DNA from: Warburgia ugandensis
Taxonomy: Eukaryota; Streptophyta; Magnoliopsida; Canellales; Canellaceae
Length of the DNA stretch: 64,000 nt
Assembly (NCBI GenBank): GCA_035236585.1
Contig: CP141132.1
Location: 55,307,880-55,371,879 of the forward strand
Direction: 5' to 3'
Part shown: piece by piece, positions 24,909 to 35,920 of the stretch
How positions within the stretch are numbered: the first letter of the stretch is position 1
Layout of the letters: each line of letters opens with the position of its first letter
Translations under genes and position numbers: made by a program
The notes under the pieces: model-generated
Seen by the model: only the letters and a program-made list of their open reading frames with translations
Told to the model about the DNA's origin: nothing
Database searches by the model: none

Positions 24909-27279
24909 GATTTAAGCAATACCATGTTCCCGCCTCTAATAATACAACAATAAACCTTTAAGAAAGGGAAGAGTCAGCTTATACCCTAATTTCAAGATAA
25001 TGTAAGGGAAATGGAGGACAAAGATAAACTGAGTGCAATGGTTAATGTTATCCTTAAAATTAGTACAAATAAGGACCATTCATCTCCATATAGTCTAATA
25101 AACTTTAACTCCACGGTGGTTCAAAATGTTGTTGTATTATCACCACTTGAAAATGTAAGGTAGGGGAATTATATTGACCACCATGAAATTTTGAAGATGA
25201 GAAATTATTAATATGATTCCCCACTATTCAATCATGGTGGTCTACTATGTCATAATGTTACCACCACCAAAAATCTCCAAGTGGAGGCAATATATAGACT
25301 ACCATGAGATTATTAAGTGGTGTGAGATATCTTGCCAATTTATTGTTAGGGTTAGGACTAGGAAAAATTAGTTGAAGTAGTTAGGTCTAGGTTTTAAATG
25401 ATTAGATTAGTCATAAGCCATGTTTGGTTGAAGATGTTAAACTTAGCAGTTACTAGGAGGCAACCTAGGAAAGTTTTAGAAAGTCTTATTATTCTACATT
25501 ACCCTATCATTATTTAGGTGTCTTCTATTTCAAAACATTGAGGATAATGTTTAGTTCAGGTTGGGAGTTGAAGAAATGAGATTTCTAAGTTTTTCTTGGA
25601 TTTTAAAATAATAAATAAATAAAAATTGATAAGTTCCTTTATGAAGGTGGGAATTTAGATCTTTTGAATATTCAGCTATCTTATGAACTTTAGCTTATTA
25701 ATAGGTAAACAATTAGTTCACTATTTTATTATTTTTCTAAAGCGTTTCATGAAAAATTAAACTCAAAACATTAATTTCACAAAATAGTTATATATAGCTT
25801 AATTTGAAGAGAAAATATAACTTAGAGATTCTGAAGAAGATCTGTGGAGACTTAAGTGAGTTAGGACCATTCTTCCTTTCTAAGAGTTATACATAAATTC
25901 CAAAAAAAATTCAATGAACATATTTCTTAGTTGGTATTATTATTCTTCATCTTAGTCAACTATTGAGAAAATACAAAAGACTATACCATATATCTCTTAA
26001 GTTTGTGATCATTTTTAAGTCATATGAAACCTAGAAAATGATAGAGGTCATCCTTATTTAACCTAGAGCCTTTAGTCTTCCCCAAATTATTTTTTGATAG
26101 TTAGATCCTTGAGCCTATAGAATATAATCCTTTTTCTTTATTATTCAAACAACCTTTACCTATTTTGAAACCCTATAATATATCCATTACCCATTTTGTT
26201 TTAGAAATATGTAGAGCATATTAAAGAATATCTTTAGAAAAATTATGAACAATACAGTTCAAGAGATGACCATCAAGGTTAAAAAGAATAAAAAGTTCAA
26301 AAAGGTTATATATTAAGTTAAGAGAAAAAGAAACAAAAGATCACCAATGCAAAGAAGAATGTTCACCCTTGTAAGGAAAAATATAAAAGTTGTGAATACA
26401 CTGATAGAAGGCCTTTACATATTTTTCAAAACAACCTTTGTTTACCTTTATAGCCATTCTTTTGATAACTCTTACTTAAACCTATGTTCAATCCTAATAG
26501 AAATCCTAACTTAATCTTAGGAATAGTATGGCTTGGATATGGTTATAAATGAATAACAAGTTTGGTAGCGTGTAACATTCTTAGTAGTTGATGCCCTTTC
26601 ATGAGACCATTATTATGATTCTTTCAAGTTATCATTCTTTTGTATAGAATATGTGAGAGTTTTGGATTTGATGAACAATATTCTACTCACATATTAACGA
26701 GAGATTAAAACCTTTCTAAGTGACTTTATGTCAGAGTTTTGGATTTGATGAACAATACTCTATTCACATATTAATGAGAGATTAAAACCTTTCTAAGTGA
26801 CTTCTTTGTAAGTGACAAGTGTAATCCTATGAGAATTTAAGTCGAAGCATACATTTGGATGGTAATTTACTTTATATTTGACTTGGAGACTATAATTATA
26901 TATCAGCTATAGCACACACTCACCTTCTGAGGTTTAATGAAATAATGAGATATCTTTAGCTTAAGTGTAGGATTTTAAACCCTTTTGTTCATCTTTATTA
27001 GTAGTCTAAAGTTAGAAATTTAATATAACCTGAATAGGAGAAAATTCTCTCTAATGAATAAAGGACTTATATAAAAAAATTCAAAATTTTGTGGGTATAT
27101 TCACGGCAAACCTTGACGAGGCCTAATTCGTCCACTAGGGATAACCTACAGGTTTAAGGGCTTGTTACATGTACTAAATGCAATCATGAGTACCTATGAA
27201 AGTCACACTTTGTATTTATTTTTGAAAAATTATTTTTCACATGCTTTTCTTGAGACTAGCAAAATACTAGTTAGGGGTG

Positions 27280-28623
27280 TGATAAGTGTCTAATTTGGCA
27301 TAAAAATCACCTAATTAGTTATCCATATGTTATATCTTATAGGGGTAGATTAGGGTTTTTAACCAAAATTTGTAACACATGAATTTTTTACCTAATTACT
27401 CAAAATTTTGATATTCTGTAGGTTCATATGCTAATCTAAGGTAAGTATATGACTAATCATATTTTTAGGATTTAATTAGAGTTTTTACTTTTTGTAGGAA
27501 GCAAGATAATAATCCAATGGCCGAGACTAATCAGGATGAAAATGGAAGATCAAGATTAAAAGATCCAGTCAAATCTTAAAAGTCATCAATCCAACATGAG
27601 ATCAAGGTCAAGATCATTGTTAGGATAAGCAATGGATGCAATTAGAGGAGTCAAAAGTGGCCAAAGTTAGCCCACGCAAAGTCCACCACTTTTGCATGGG
27701 TTTCATTTAAGTCACTTAGCCATATTCAACCCATGACCCTAATAGGACAAGCTAAGGAGCCAAGCCAATCACCAAAGACAAGGATTTGAGCCATCAAGTT
27801 AAGCTAAAAAAGCCATCTAAGCAAGCAATGAAGCCCTCAAACTTAACCATCAAGCCACATAACCTATGCCACATGGAAGGTTGTGATTAGTGGAGAATCT
27901 AAAGAATTATCCTTGAGATTTTACAAACATATTTTGAAGATAATTGAGGGAAAGATCTCTTAGATAAGGTAGCATGTGGACCATTAGGAAGAGACCCCCT
28001 CCATTTTTCATGTTTTTCCCCTTTTTTTATGTTTTTTCACCTCACCACTGTGATGCACCATGAATTTCACTTTCCATTCAATAGTCATACCTTTCTAGGA
28101 CTTCTCTACCTTCCTAAACTCCCATTCAAACCACTCAACCAATTCTCACTTTCAAGGAAACCACCTAGCCAATCACTTTTCTCCATCCCACCTCACTTTC
28201 TTATCTTTTCCTACCCATCTCTTTCCTCCCATCTTATTATCTCTTTCTTACCTCATCCCAAGCAACCATTTTCCATTATTCAAAGAGGTTCCATGATTTT
28301 TGAAGGGGGTAGATGCCCCTTCCTAAAAAATTGGCATCTCCCACCTCTATGCATTTCAAAGGACAACCACCTATCCTACACCTTTATTTTTAAAAACCCT
28401 AGCTGCCCACTCATCTTGCCACCCACCCAAATTTCCCCCAAATTTCCTTCCTTTTATCCCCACCATACATCAAACTTAGATTATCCTAGAAAATATAGGA
28501 GAAAAAAATATAAAAGACATTAAAAAACCAAAGTTGAGGGCATCTCTCCTTAAGAAGAAAAAGACACCTCCTTCACTTTGAAGAGGGTGTCTTCTCCCTC
28601 CACCACTCTCCCTTCACTTTTAG
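27280..28623 (+). repeat. Athila-like LTR, first part (interrupted)
   Basis: It is collinear with the LTRs at 35,921 and 52,941. It is interrupted at 28,623 by the solo LTR below and resumes at 32,894 with the matching CTTGAATTTTCC...TGGGTGGCTGCTACTCCTTCC region, equivalent to about 37,190 in the LTR at 35,921. Confidence 0.75.
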
Positions 28624-29108
28624 TATAACATCCCTAATTTTTAAATGTAAATTTAAGTAAAATTTTGAATTATCTTAAATTGGGAAGAAAAGAGAATATT
28701 GAAATTTTTAATTTTTGGAGTTTTATAAGGGAAAGTTTTATAGGCATCAAATCAAGGGAAGAGACATTCATATTTGGATTGTACTCAGAAACACAATTCA
28801 AACGACACTAAGTTTGCTGAAATTAGAGTTCGAACAAATAAATCTCTATTTTTGGACGGGTGACAATCATACCTGTTGACGGGTAATGAAGAAAAAACAC
28901 AATCATTCGATGTTTAATATATAAAAGGAAAAAGAGGAAAAGGATTTTAATTAAGTGACTTCATGGAGGGGGCCACATTTGATAATGTGTGCCCCCCCCC
29001 CCCTAAATGAAAATAGAAAATAGACCTTGGACTGATTACCAAACCCAATGAAAAGAGGAAACTCGATGAGGGAAGAAGAGAAGAAGGGGAAAGGAGGAGG
29101 AGGAGGAA

Positions 29109-29110
<2 letters not shown>

Positions 29111-29187
<77 letters not shown>
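29111..29187. repeat. (GA)n microsatellite in the solo LTR
   Basis: About 38 units, following a GGAGGA-rich stretch. The related antisense LTR has a (CT)n tract, that is (GA)n on its own sense strand, at the corresponding place (44,790-44,826). Confidence 0.97.
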
Positions 29188-29189
<2 letters not shown>

Positions 29190-31440
29190 GGCCTGCGCAC
29201 TGGAGAAGAAATGTTTTGGGAGTTTTTGGGCTATCTAAGGAGACAAAACTTGCCGACAACAACGACGGCCCTGATATCAAATCCGAACTATTGGACTTGT
29301 TCGCCCCAAAGTCCAAAGCAAAACCCCTTTGGTTCTTCCATGATTAGAGGAGGAATGGTACTAAATCGGAGCATTAACTGTAAGCATGAGAAAAGTCACC
29401 GAGAAAAATCTAAAATTTCATCTTCTCCGGTAATGACTGGAGAGTTGGTAACGTTCCAAAGGTAGGTTTATTGCAAACCCAAAATTATTTTGGTTTTTGA
29501 TTCATTGTAGATATAGGGTTCTGAGAGAAACAGATAACAATTTTTTTTATCTCACAGGTTAATGGAGATTGATCAGAACTCCAGGAATCTTTGCTTGAGT
29601 TTTGATCATCAAATTCAATGCCATATACACTAATTCGACCAACCCAAGCTATCAGATCATCTGTAGAAGATAGATCCGACATTCTAAATGGTTTGTGACC
29701 ATTGGATCACCTATAATAGACAGATTTGAGCTGTTCATATGGTTCATTGCGAAGTCTAGAGTGGAAACCCTCTAGTTAAATCGTGATCTAACAGATTTTT
29801 AGCGAGGATCCACCTGGATATGAGCTCACAGTCACAATCGTAGACCACTGCTAGAAAATGACACTCAATCCAACCTATCCAGTGAAGGACAAAGATCGGA
29901 CACACATCTTTGAGGTATAGATCTTCACTGATTGTTTTAGATTTCAATTTTTGTGAAGAATGTATACTATAATTGAAGGTTTTGTACGGTTCAGCCTATG
30001 AAACTATATCTAGGCTATTGATCAAAGGATTATTTAGCTTTATACACCCCTGTCACCTAAGATCAATGACCAATCAGAACCCCAGCAATTCCATTATAGC
30101 TTTGATCATCGATCTATGGATGGTTATGCCTAGATCAGACTATCTAACCATTAGATCCTTGAAAATCTCGTGTTGATTTGAATTGAAAGTTTGATCAATG
30201 GGTAAATTACAGGGAATTCTTAACCCAATGTTAAAATTGATTATTTTGACTTGAATTGAATGAGAAACATGACATGGAATGATAAACAAATCGAATGATC
30301 TTGATTGTCAGATCAATTACTACTAGGATCCACATTGGCAAAGTTTGATCAAGGATCAGACATTGCCATCATGTTCTTTAAACCTTGAATTGTCTAAAAC
30401 TACAGAGAATTGACTATCTGGTATTGTTTATGTGGAAGTGAATAGAACTTGATCATCAAGTTTTGATTAGAAATTTTTATTTAAAGGATATTATACTAGT
30501 CTATGTAATTTAAGAAAGTTGGAACATGGAATCATTGATCTGTACACTACATGGTAGATCATATAAGGATATGATCATATCTCCCACATATAACTTAGGA
30601 ACAATAATGGTAAAACATTGGAATAAGCAAATATGACTTTTAGATGACAAATTGATTAAAATGATTAATCATAGATCAATGAGAGATCCTAAGTCTAAAA
30701 ATTTTATGACCTTGAGATGGTCTAAACTATTAGACCAAAAGATAAGTAAGAATATAAGTTATGAATTTAAAATAATAACTAATGTTATAAACATCAATGT
30801 TATGCGCAGCATAGATTGACACCAAGATGATTTATCATGGAGAGAGGATCGTAAAAGCTGTGGAGAAAAGGATAAACCGTCATAAGAGGTAACTGTCAAG
30901 TTTGAAATGATCTTTAAAATGAGAAAATGATTTGTTTCTGATTTAGAATGTTTTGGAATTATTATACGAATGACTTGATGCATATATATATGTAATATGA
31001 GTATATATGATTTTCTTATAAATTCATGATTCATCTTATGTTTCTTATATGATATTCTTACAACTGAAGCATGTAAATAGATATCTAGTTTTAAATTCAT
31101 GTTGCATACCTAATCTAGAAAGAATCATGAATTATTTAAGTCAAAGTATTCAAATACTTAATTTACTTATGAGACATGAGAAAATAGTGATTTGTATATG
31201 CATGAATTCCTTATTTTGGGAAGAAAGCTTTAAAATGCATAGTTTCATACAAGATATTGCATGTCATATGATACGGCTTTGAGATATACAATTATGAAAA
31301 TGACCTAGAGTGGTTATTGAGATATACTTTGAAAAGAATATTTGAGATATATAGTTTTGCATAAAGTATGCATACTATTTTATATGATTTGAGAAGTATG
31401 ATGTGATCTTTTGGTGGTGATTACCCTATAAGGTCATTTC

Positions 31441-31995
31441 ACTTGCATGTGTCGCAAAGGGACCACAGGTTAGTCTACCTACATGTGTTGCAAAGAGACC
31501 ATAGGTTAGTTCGCCTACATGTGATGCAAATGGACACCAATTCAATCCGCATGCATGTGTTGCAAAGCGACCATAGTTTAGTCCGCTTGCATGTGTTGCA
31601 AAGGGACATCAGGTTTGTCCGCCTACCTGTGTTGCAAAGGGACACCAGGTTAGTTTGCCTACATGTGTTGCAAAGGGACATTTGTGATTTATGAGGTTAG
31701 TCCACCTGCATGTGTTGCAAAAGGACACTAGGTAAATCCACCTGCATGTATTGCAAAAGGACGCTAGGTTAGTCCTCCTGCATGTGTTGCAAAGGGACAT
31801 TTGGTGATTTACCTTATATGGTTAGTCCACTTGCATGTGTTTCCAAAGGACATTTAGTGATTTGCCCGATGTGGTAAGTCTACCCCCATGTGTTGTAAAG
31901 CGACATATGGTTAGACCTCCTGCATGTGTTGCAAAAGGACACTTGGTGATTTGCCCTATATGGTTGGTCTACCTGATATGTGTTATCAAAAGACC
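31441..31995 (+). repeat. 36-bp tandem repeat, about 14 units, inside the solo LTR
   Basis: The unit core GCATGTGTTGCAAAGGGACA recurs every 36 bp (for example 31,444 and 31,480). Some units carry an extra short block with a TGATTT string, making longer spacers towards the end. Since 36 is a multiple of three, both strands stay open over parts of it and give repetitive Cys/Arg/Leu-rich frames; these are not genes. Confidence 0.92.
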
Positions 31996-32893
31996 TTTTG
32001 TGGTATTTTGTTTTACTATGGATGATATGCTTTTACATGATGAGCTGGTTATTTGAAATTATATGACATATAGTGGTTTAAAATGGTCGTTTTTGTAGTT
32101 TAACTAAATCTTACTTTGAATTTTAAAGTAATGATATGATACTTGATTGGCAAGTATGATATAGATTTTTGTTGATGACATACATATATGTATATACATG
32201 CATATGTGTGCTATGATGCATTCCATGAAATGATTAATGATAACATAATTTTATTATCAGAAAAATCACTCTTCAAATCATTGTATATGTATGCCGTGAT
32301 TTCGTTTTTGCAGTATTGGGTTATCTACTGAGTATGATGTATACTCATCCTACTATTTTTACTACAGGTTAGTTTGAAAAGGATTAACAAAGAGATTAAG
32401 TTCTTGAAGACCACTTGTTGCTCTAAGGGGATAAGTAAGAAGGTAATTTAGAGTTTCATTAAGAAACTCAATTTTATTGACTATTAAATAATCATTCAAT
32501 ATTGTATGTGATTTAATTATAATTGGGCTATGAATGATAAGTCTTGGTGCATGCATATCATAAGTTATTTGAAAAGGAGATAGTGTCTCCAATTATATTT
32601 TGAAATTCAAATGAATGTTTATTAGGTACTTCACAATGACATGCGTTAAATGTCTATTTTTTTAAAAATAGAGCAAAACTCTGCCAGATTTTTGGTAGAA
32701 ATGAGTGCTCATTTCACCAAGAATCCTTGTTTTGGAGAAAAGAAAAATGACACCAGGGCTTTCAAAGTGAATTTGAAAGAAAAGATTCTTCCGCTGTTAT
32801 TTGATTTTCAAAAATGATTTTCAATAAAGATCGATCTCGCCAAGCAAATATCTTTTGTATTTAAAAAGTCTTATAAAACCCTAGGTCGTTACA

Positions 32894-34130
32894 TTTACCT
32901 TGAATTTTCCTCTCCATTGGGTGGCTGCTACTCCTTCCAAGGTGGGTCACTTTTCTGCATGGTATTCCATGAATAGGCTTGGTCTTCTAATTCTTCTTTG
33001 AAAGGTTGGTTAGTCTCTTACTCCTTTTCTTTACTTTTTCTTAAATTCCTTTGTTGCTTTGTTTGCTCTTGGTTACATGCTTAGTTGTTCACTTGATATC
33101 TTTAGTTTTTTTTTTATTTCTATCCTTTTAGTTTAAATTCATGATCTATTGATTTAAAATATAGAAATCTTTGGTAGTGATGACCAAATGAGTATAGGTA
33201 TAAGATCACAGTATTTGTCCTTTTCCTTCCTTGAACTCTTGTGGATCCTTGGTCTTTTGGAATTTTCCCTTGATTCTTCATGATAGTTGGGGTAAGAGAG
33301 GTTAGTGAGAAGTTACTTTGATCTTTAATGTTGTAAAGGATGATGCACACTAATCAATATTAAATGCACCATTATTGATCTCCTGGTTTCAATTTAATAA
33401 TATTTTATTCTTTTAAATGAATGAATGTTGGCAATTTTGAATTGATTTACATGTTGATTCCATAATTGGATGCTTAATATAAGATTATTGTTCTCTTAAG
33501 AAAACCAACCCAAAAATCAGTGAAACCATGTCTGCAGTACACAAGGTTGAACATATGATTTTAAAGGATTTCAAGGTTGAAGCTTGAGTGAAAAAGTAAC
33601 TCTCTTGGCCATTCATTTTCCATTAGTCTAATATCTCATCTCAATAAGTAGGAAGGATACTTCCCAAAATCATGTTGATACCATGTGTGTTATCCATAAG
33701 TGGTTTGCAAGGTTTTGAATGATTGATTGAATGTCAAGTTAGTTGCATCCCTTCATGATAGGAAAAGTTAGTTTAATTAGTATGGAATGTTAGTTTTGGT
33801 TAGATTACTTAGCATGTTATTGATGAGTTGTTAATCATTAAATTTTTCATTCCCATAAATTCCATTTAATTCTTTAGGATTTGCATGATTAGGAAAGTAG
33901 TTGATTACTTGCGTGTTTCCTTAGATTAATTGCTAAATTTCATGCTTAGAAAGCTAGATTTAGGAAAGTTGCTAAATTGCATTTTAGAAGGTTTTAACTT
34001 AAGGAGGTCACAAATTTAGGAAGTTTTCATTTAGGAAATTTTTATTTTTAGAAAGTATGTGTTTTAGGAAATCGGAGTCATATGATTTAGCATATTTTTA
34101 ACTCAAATCAATTAGGAGGGTACCTAGTCA
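32894..34130 (+). repeat. Athila-like LTR, second part (resumes after the solo LTR)
   Basis: It shares with the LTRs at 35,921 and 52,941 the GTTGGTTAG region, the stretch of AGGAAAGT(A/T) words (33,890-34,060 here, 38,220-38,400 and 55,260-55,440 there) and their order. Similarity fades near 34,130, before the expected LTR end. Confidence 0.65.
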
Positions 34131-35390
34131 ACATTAATAGTACAATCTCTTTAGTCCATCCATCACTAACAAGACCAAGGCCTTTTACACATGGTGATTG
34201 ATGATAGAAAGTGACTTTGTAACCTTAAGACTCTTGGGTTCTTCTTCTTCATGTTGAGGTGCCCCAAAGTTCCAACTATTGAGAACCAAATATAGCAAGA
34301 GAATCCTAGGGTTTTTCCCAGTGATGAGAACACTAAGGATGCTTTTGTTTTTTTTCCAAATTCTTATTCTCTCTCTATTGTGTTGCTTATACAGAGAAAG
34401 TCATGCACTAGTCATACTTATGTTAGGAAACATTCAACCCAAGTTTGACTCCAACTAGCGATTTCGGTATGACCTTTTGGAAACTTTCTAAATAGTGTTC
34501 TCTCTAGCTTTCACATTAAGAACACTATCCTCATTTGATTCAAACTCTTCCTAAATCATGTGGGCATTTCTTAGATTCTAAATATGATGAAATAGCATCA
34601 AGAAAATTCACCCACCAATAACCACATGTAGTCTACATTAGAAGATTAATTACATAGCTAACCTTTTTAAGTAAATTATCATTGCACCCTTATGAGTAAA
34701 TTACCGTGGTGCTCTATCTCATCTCTTATTCTTTTTTGAATTGAGTTAAATCTCTTGAAAAGGGATTTTTCTTTCATGTACTTATTCTTTGGTTGTAAAA
34801 GAGGTCTCTCTCTTGGGAGCATACTATCGCACCCTTGTTATTTAGATTGAGTTTTTTTAGTACTTAATCTTAATGTCCAGTACTATATCATGTTGGGTTG
34901 TAAAATCTTACAAGGATTAGCAAAAACTTAAGGTGAAGACAACCTTGAGATATTGAAGGAGGGGGTAACCTTAAGAGAGAGGAAATTGGTGGCATTGTCA
35001 TGTTGACATAACCTCTATAAATCCAATTTGTTCTATTGTGTGATTTTCATATTGTTCTTTAGATTTAGCTAAAGTGTTTTACTCACTCTTTTTCATGATT
35101 CTCATTACTTTCTATTTGCATCCTCAATATGTTTGATAAAATACACCAAACACTTGTTATTCACTTTTATTTCCTTGTTTTGGGTTTAAGCTAAAAGGAG
35201 TACATTTTTTAAAAGGGCCCAATTCCGCTCTCTTGGGGCCACACTTTGCTAAGAATCTTCAATTGTATTGGCTTTCACAATAAACATGCTTAGATACAAC
35301 ATGACTATGCCTACTCAGGTTTTGGATACATACTTCCTTTAACTTAAAATTCTTCCACATCTAGTACTTCAGCTCCTACTTCCTTTGCAT
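34131..35390. other. Unassigned intergenic or old-repeat sequence
   Basis: No open frame, recognisable repeat or RNA gene is visible in about 1.26 kb. A possible old LTR end is suggested by a TATAAATCC at about 35,015, but I cannot find a partner copy in the window. Confidence 0.4.
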
Positions 35391-35394
35391 TGCC

Positions 35395-35712
35395 TCCATC
35401 ACCATCTGTAAGTTCACTGTGATCTGTAATTGAAAGATTATAATATTTGCAACTAAAGTTAAGCCATGTAGGAAAGCCCGCCATTCTGCTTCATTATTTT
35501 TTATGTTTCCTAAGGTTGTAACTGAATCTAACAACAAATCTTCCAACAAAGTCATGAAGGATCACACCTACAACCCCATGATTAATTAAGATTGACCCAT
35601 CAAATACAAGTTGAACAAACACTTCAGGTGGGTTATAATCATCTATTTTAGAGCTTAAAATATACAAAACAAAACAAGGAGTATGATCATTTGATTTTGG
35701 GGCATGACCCAT
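35395..35712 (-). pseudogene. RNase H-like domain fragment
   Basis: On the minus strand, 35,712-35,494 reads with LVFDGSILINHGVVGVILHD and, shortly after, a NNEAEWRAFLHGL stretch (about 35,500-35,450). This is the plant RNase H-like signature (FDGS...GG/GV-RD...NNEAE-AL--GL). The conserved Asp of FDGS and the Glu of NNEAE, two of the catalytic acids, are visible. Such domains sit at the C-terminus of plant L1-type LINEs and also stand alone in plant genomes, often as repeat relics. No RT is seen nearby, so the parent element is uncertain. It is not intact. Confidence 0.5.
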
Positions 35713-35920
35713 CTAAGACAACAATAAGAAGGTGAATGGACTTTTTATCTAGTTACAAGATTACATAATGATTCATTCATCATATAATTTGGTAAAGTTA
35801 AAGCCAGCAAAAGGGATAAGAAAATTAAATATGAAATGATATGTGCATATACATATCGAATAAGTTTATTGAATACAAATTGGGAAATTTTGATCTAATT
35901 GGATCCCAAATTTATGGATT

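Larger units (their letters stand above)
22908..28623 (+). mobile_element. Second pol-less Athila-related element (interior plus start of 3' LTR), broken fossil
   Basis: The leader at 22,908-23,580 aligns with 8,770-9,420 and 39,050-39,660 (shared AGTATAATTCAT, AACAAAGGTTAGC and AAGAGACTTAGGGTAT strings). Gag-related remnants lie at 23,859-24,908, and a 3' segment at 25,060-25,600 is shared with 10,010-10,500. An LTR starts at 27,280 (TGATAAGTGTCTAATTT) after a G-rich tract and continues past an inserted solo LTR to about 34,130. Its own 5' LTR is not recognisable; the CACTA element and LTR fragment lie where it would be. There are many breaks, and no RT or integrase is seen. Confidence 0.65.
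28624..32893 (+). repeat. Solo LTR of a long-LTR gypsy family (about 4.27 kb)
   Basis: It begins TATAACATCCC and ends GGTCGTTACA. The flanking 5-mers TTTAG (28,619-28,623) and TTTAC (32,894-32,898) look like a target duplication with one change, and Athila-like LTR sequence continues on both sides. No internal element sequence lies between, so this is a solo LTR left by recombination. It carries a (GA)n tract at 29,111-29,187, a 36-bp tandem repeat at 31,441-31,995 and the hairpin-plus-TTTTTACTACAG module at 32,325-32,367. It is related to the antisense solo LTR at 41,652-45,337. Confidence 0.8.

Noticed and set aside
28029-28523. A 164-codon Pro/Ser-rich frame
   Set aside because: It falls in the middle of the Athila-like LTR starting at 27,280. 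The corresponding parts of the LTRs at 35,921 and 52,941 do not conserve the frame.
29048-29347. An Arg-Glu repeat protein and its Ser-Leu antisense partner
   Set aside because: Translation of a (GA)n microsatellite in a solo LTR. The same applies to 44,645-44,944, 49,865-50,089 and the (GT)n frames at 60,058-60,465.
31441-31995. CRISPR-like regular repeat array
   Set aside because: The units are contiguous 36-bp tandem copies without unique spacers, in plant DNA and inside an LTR.
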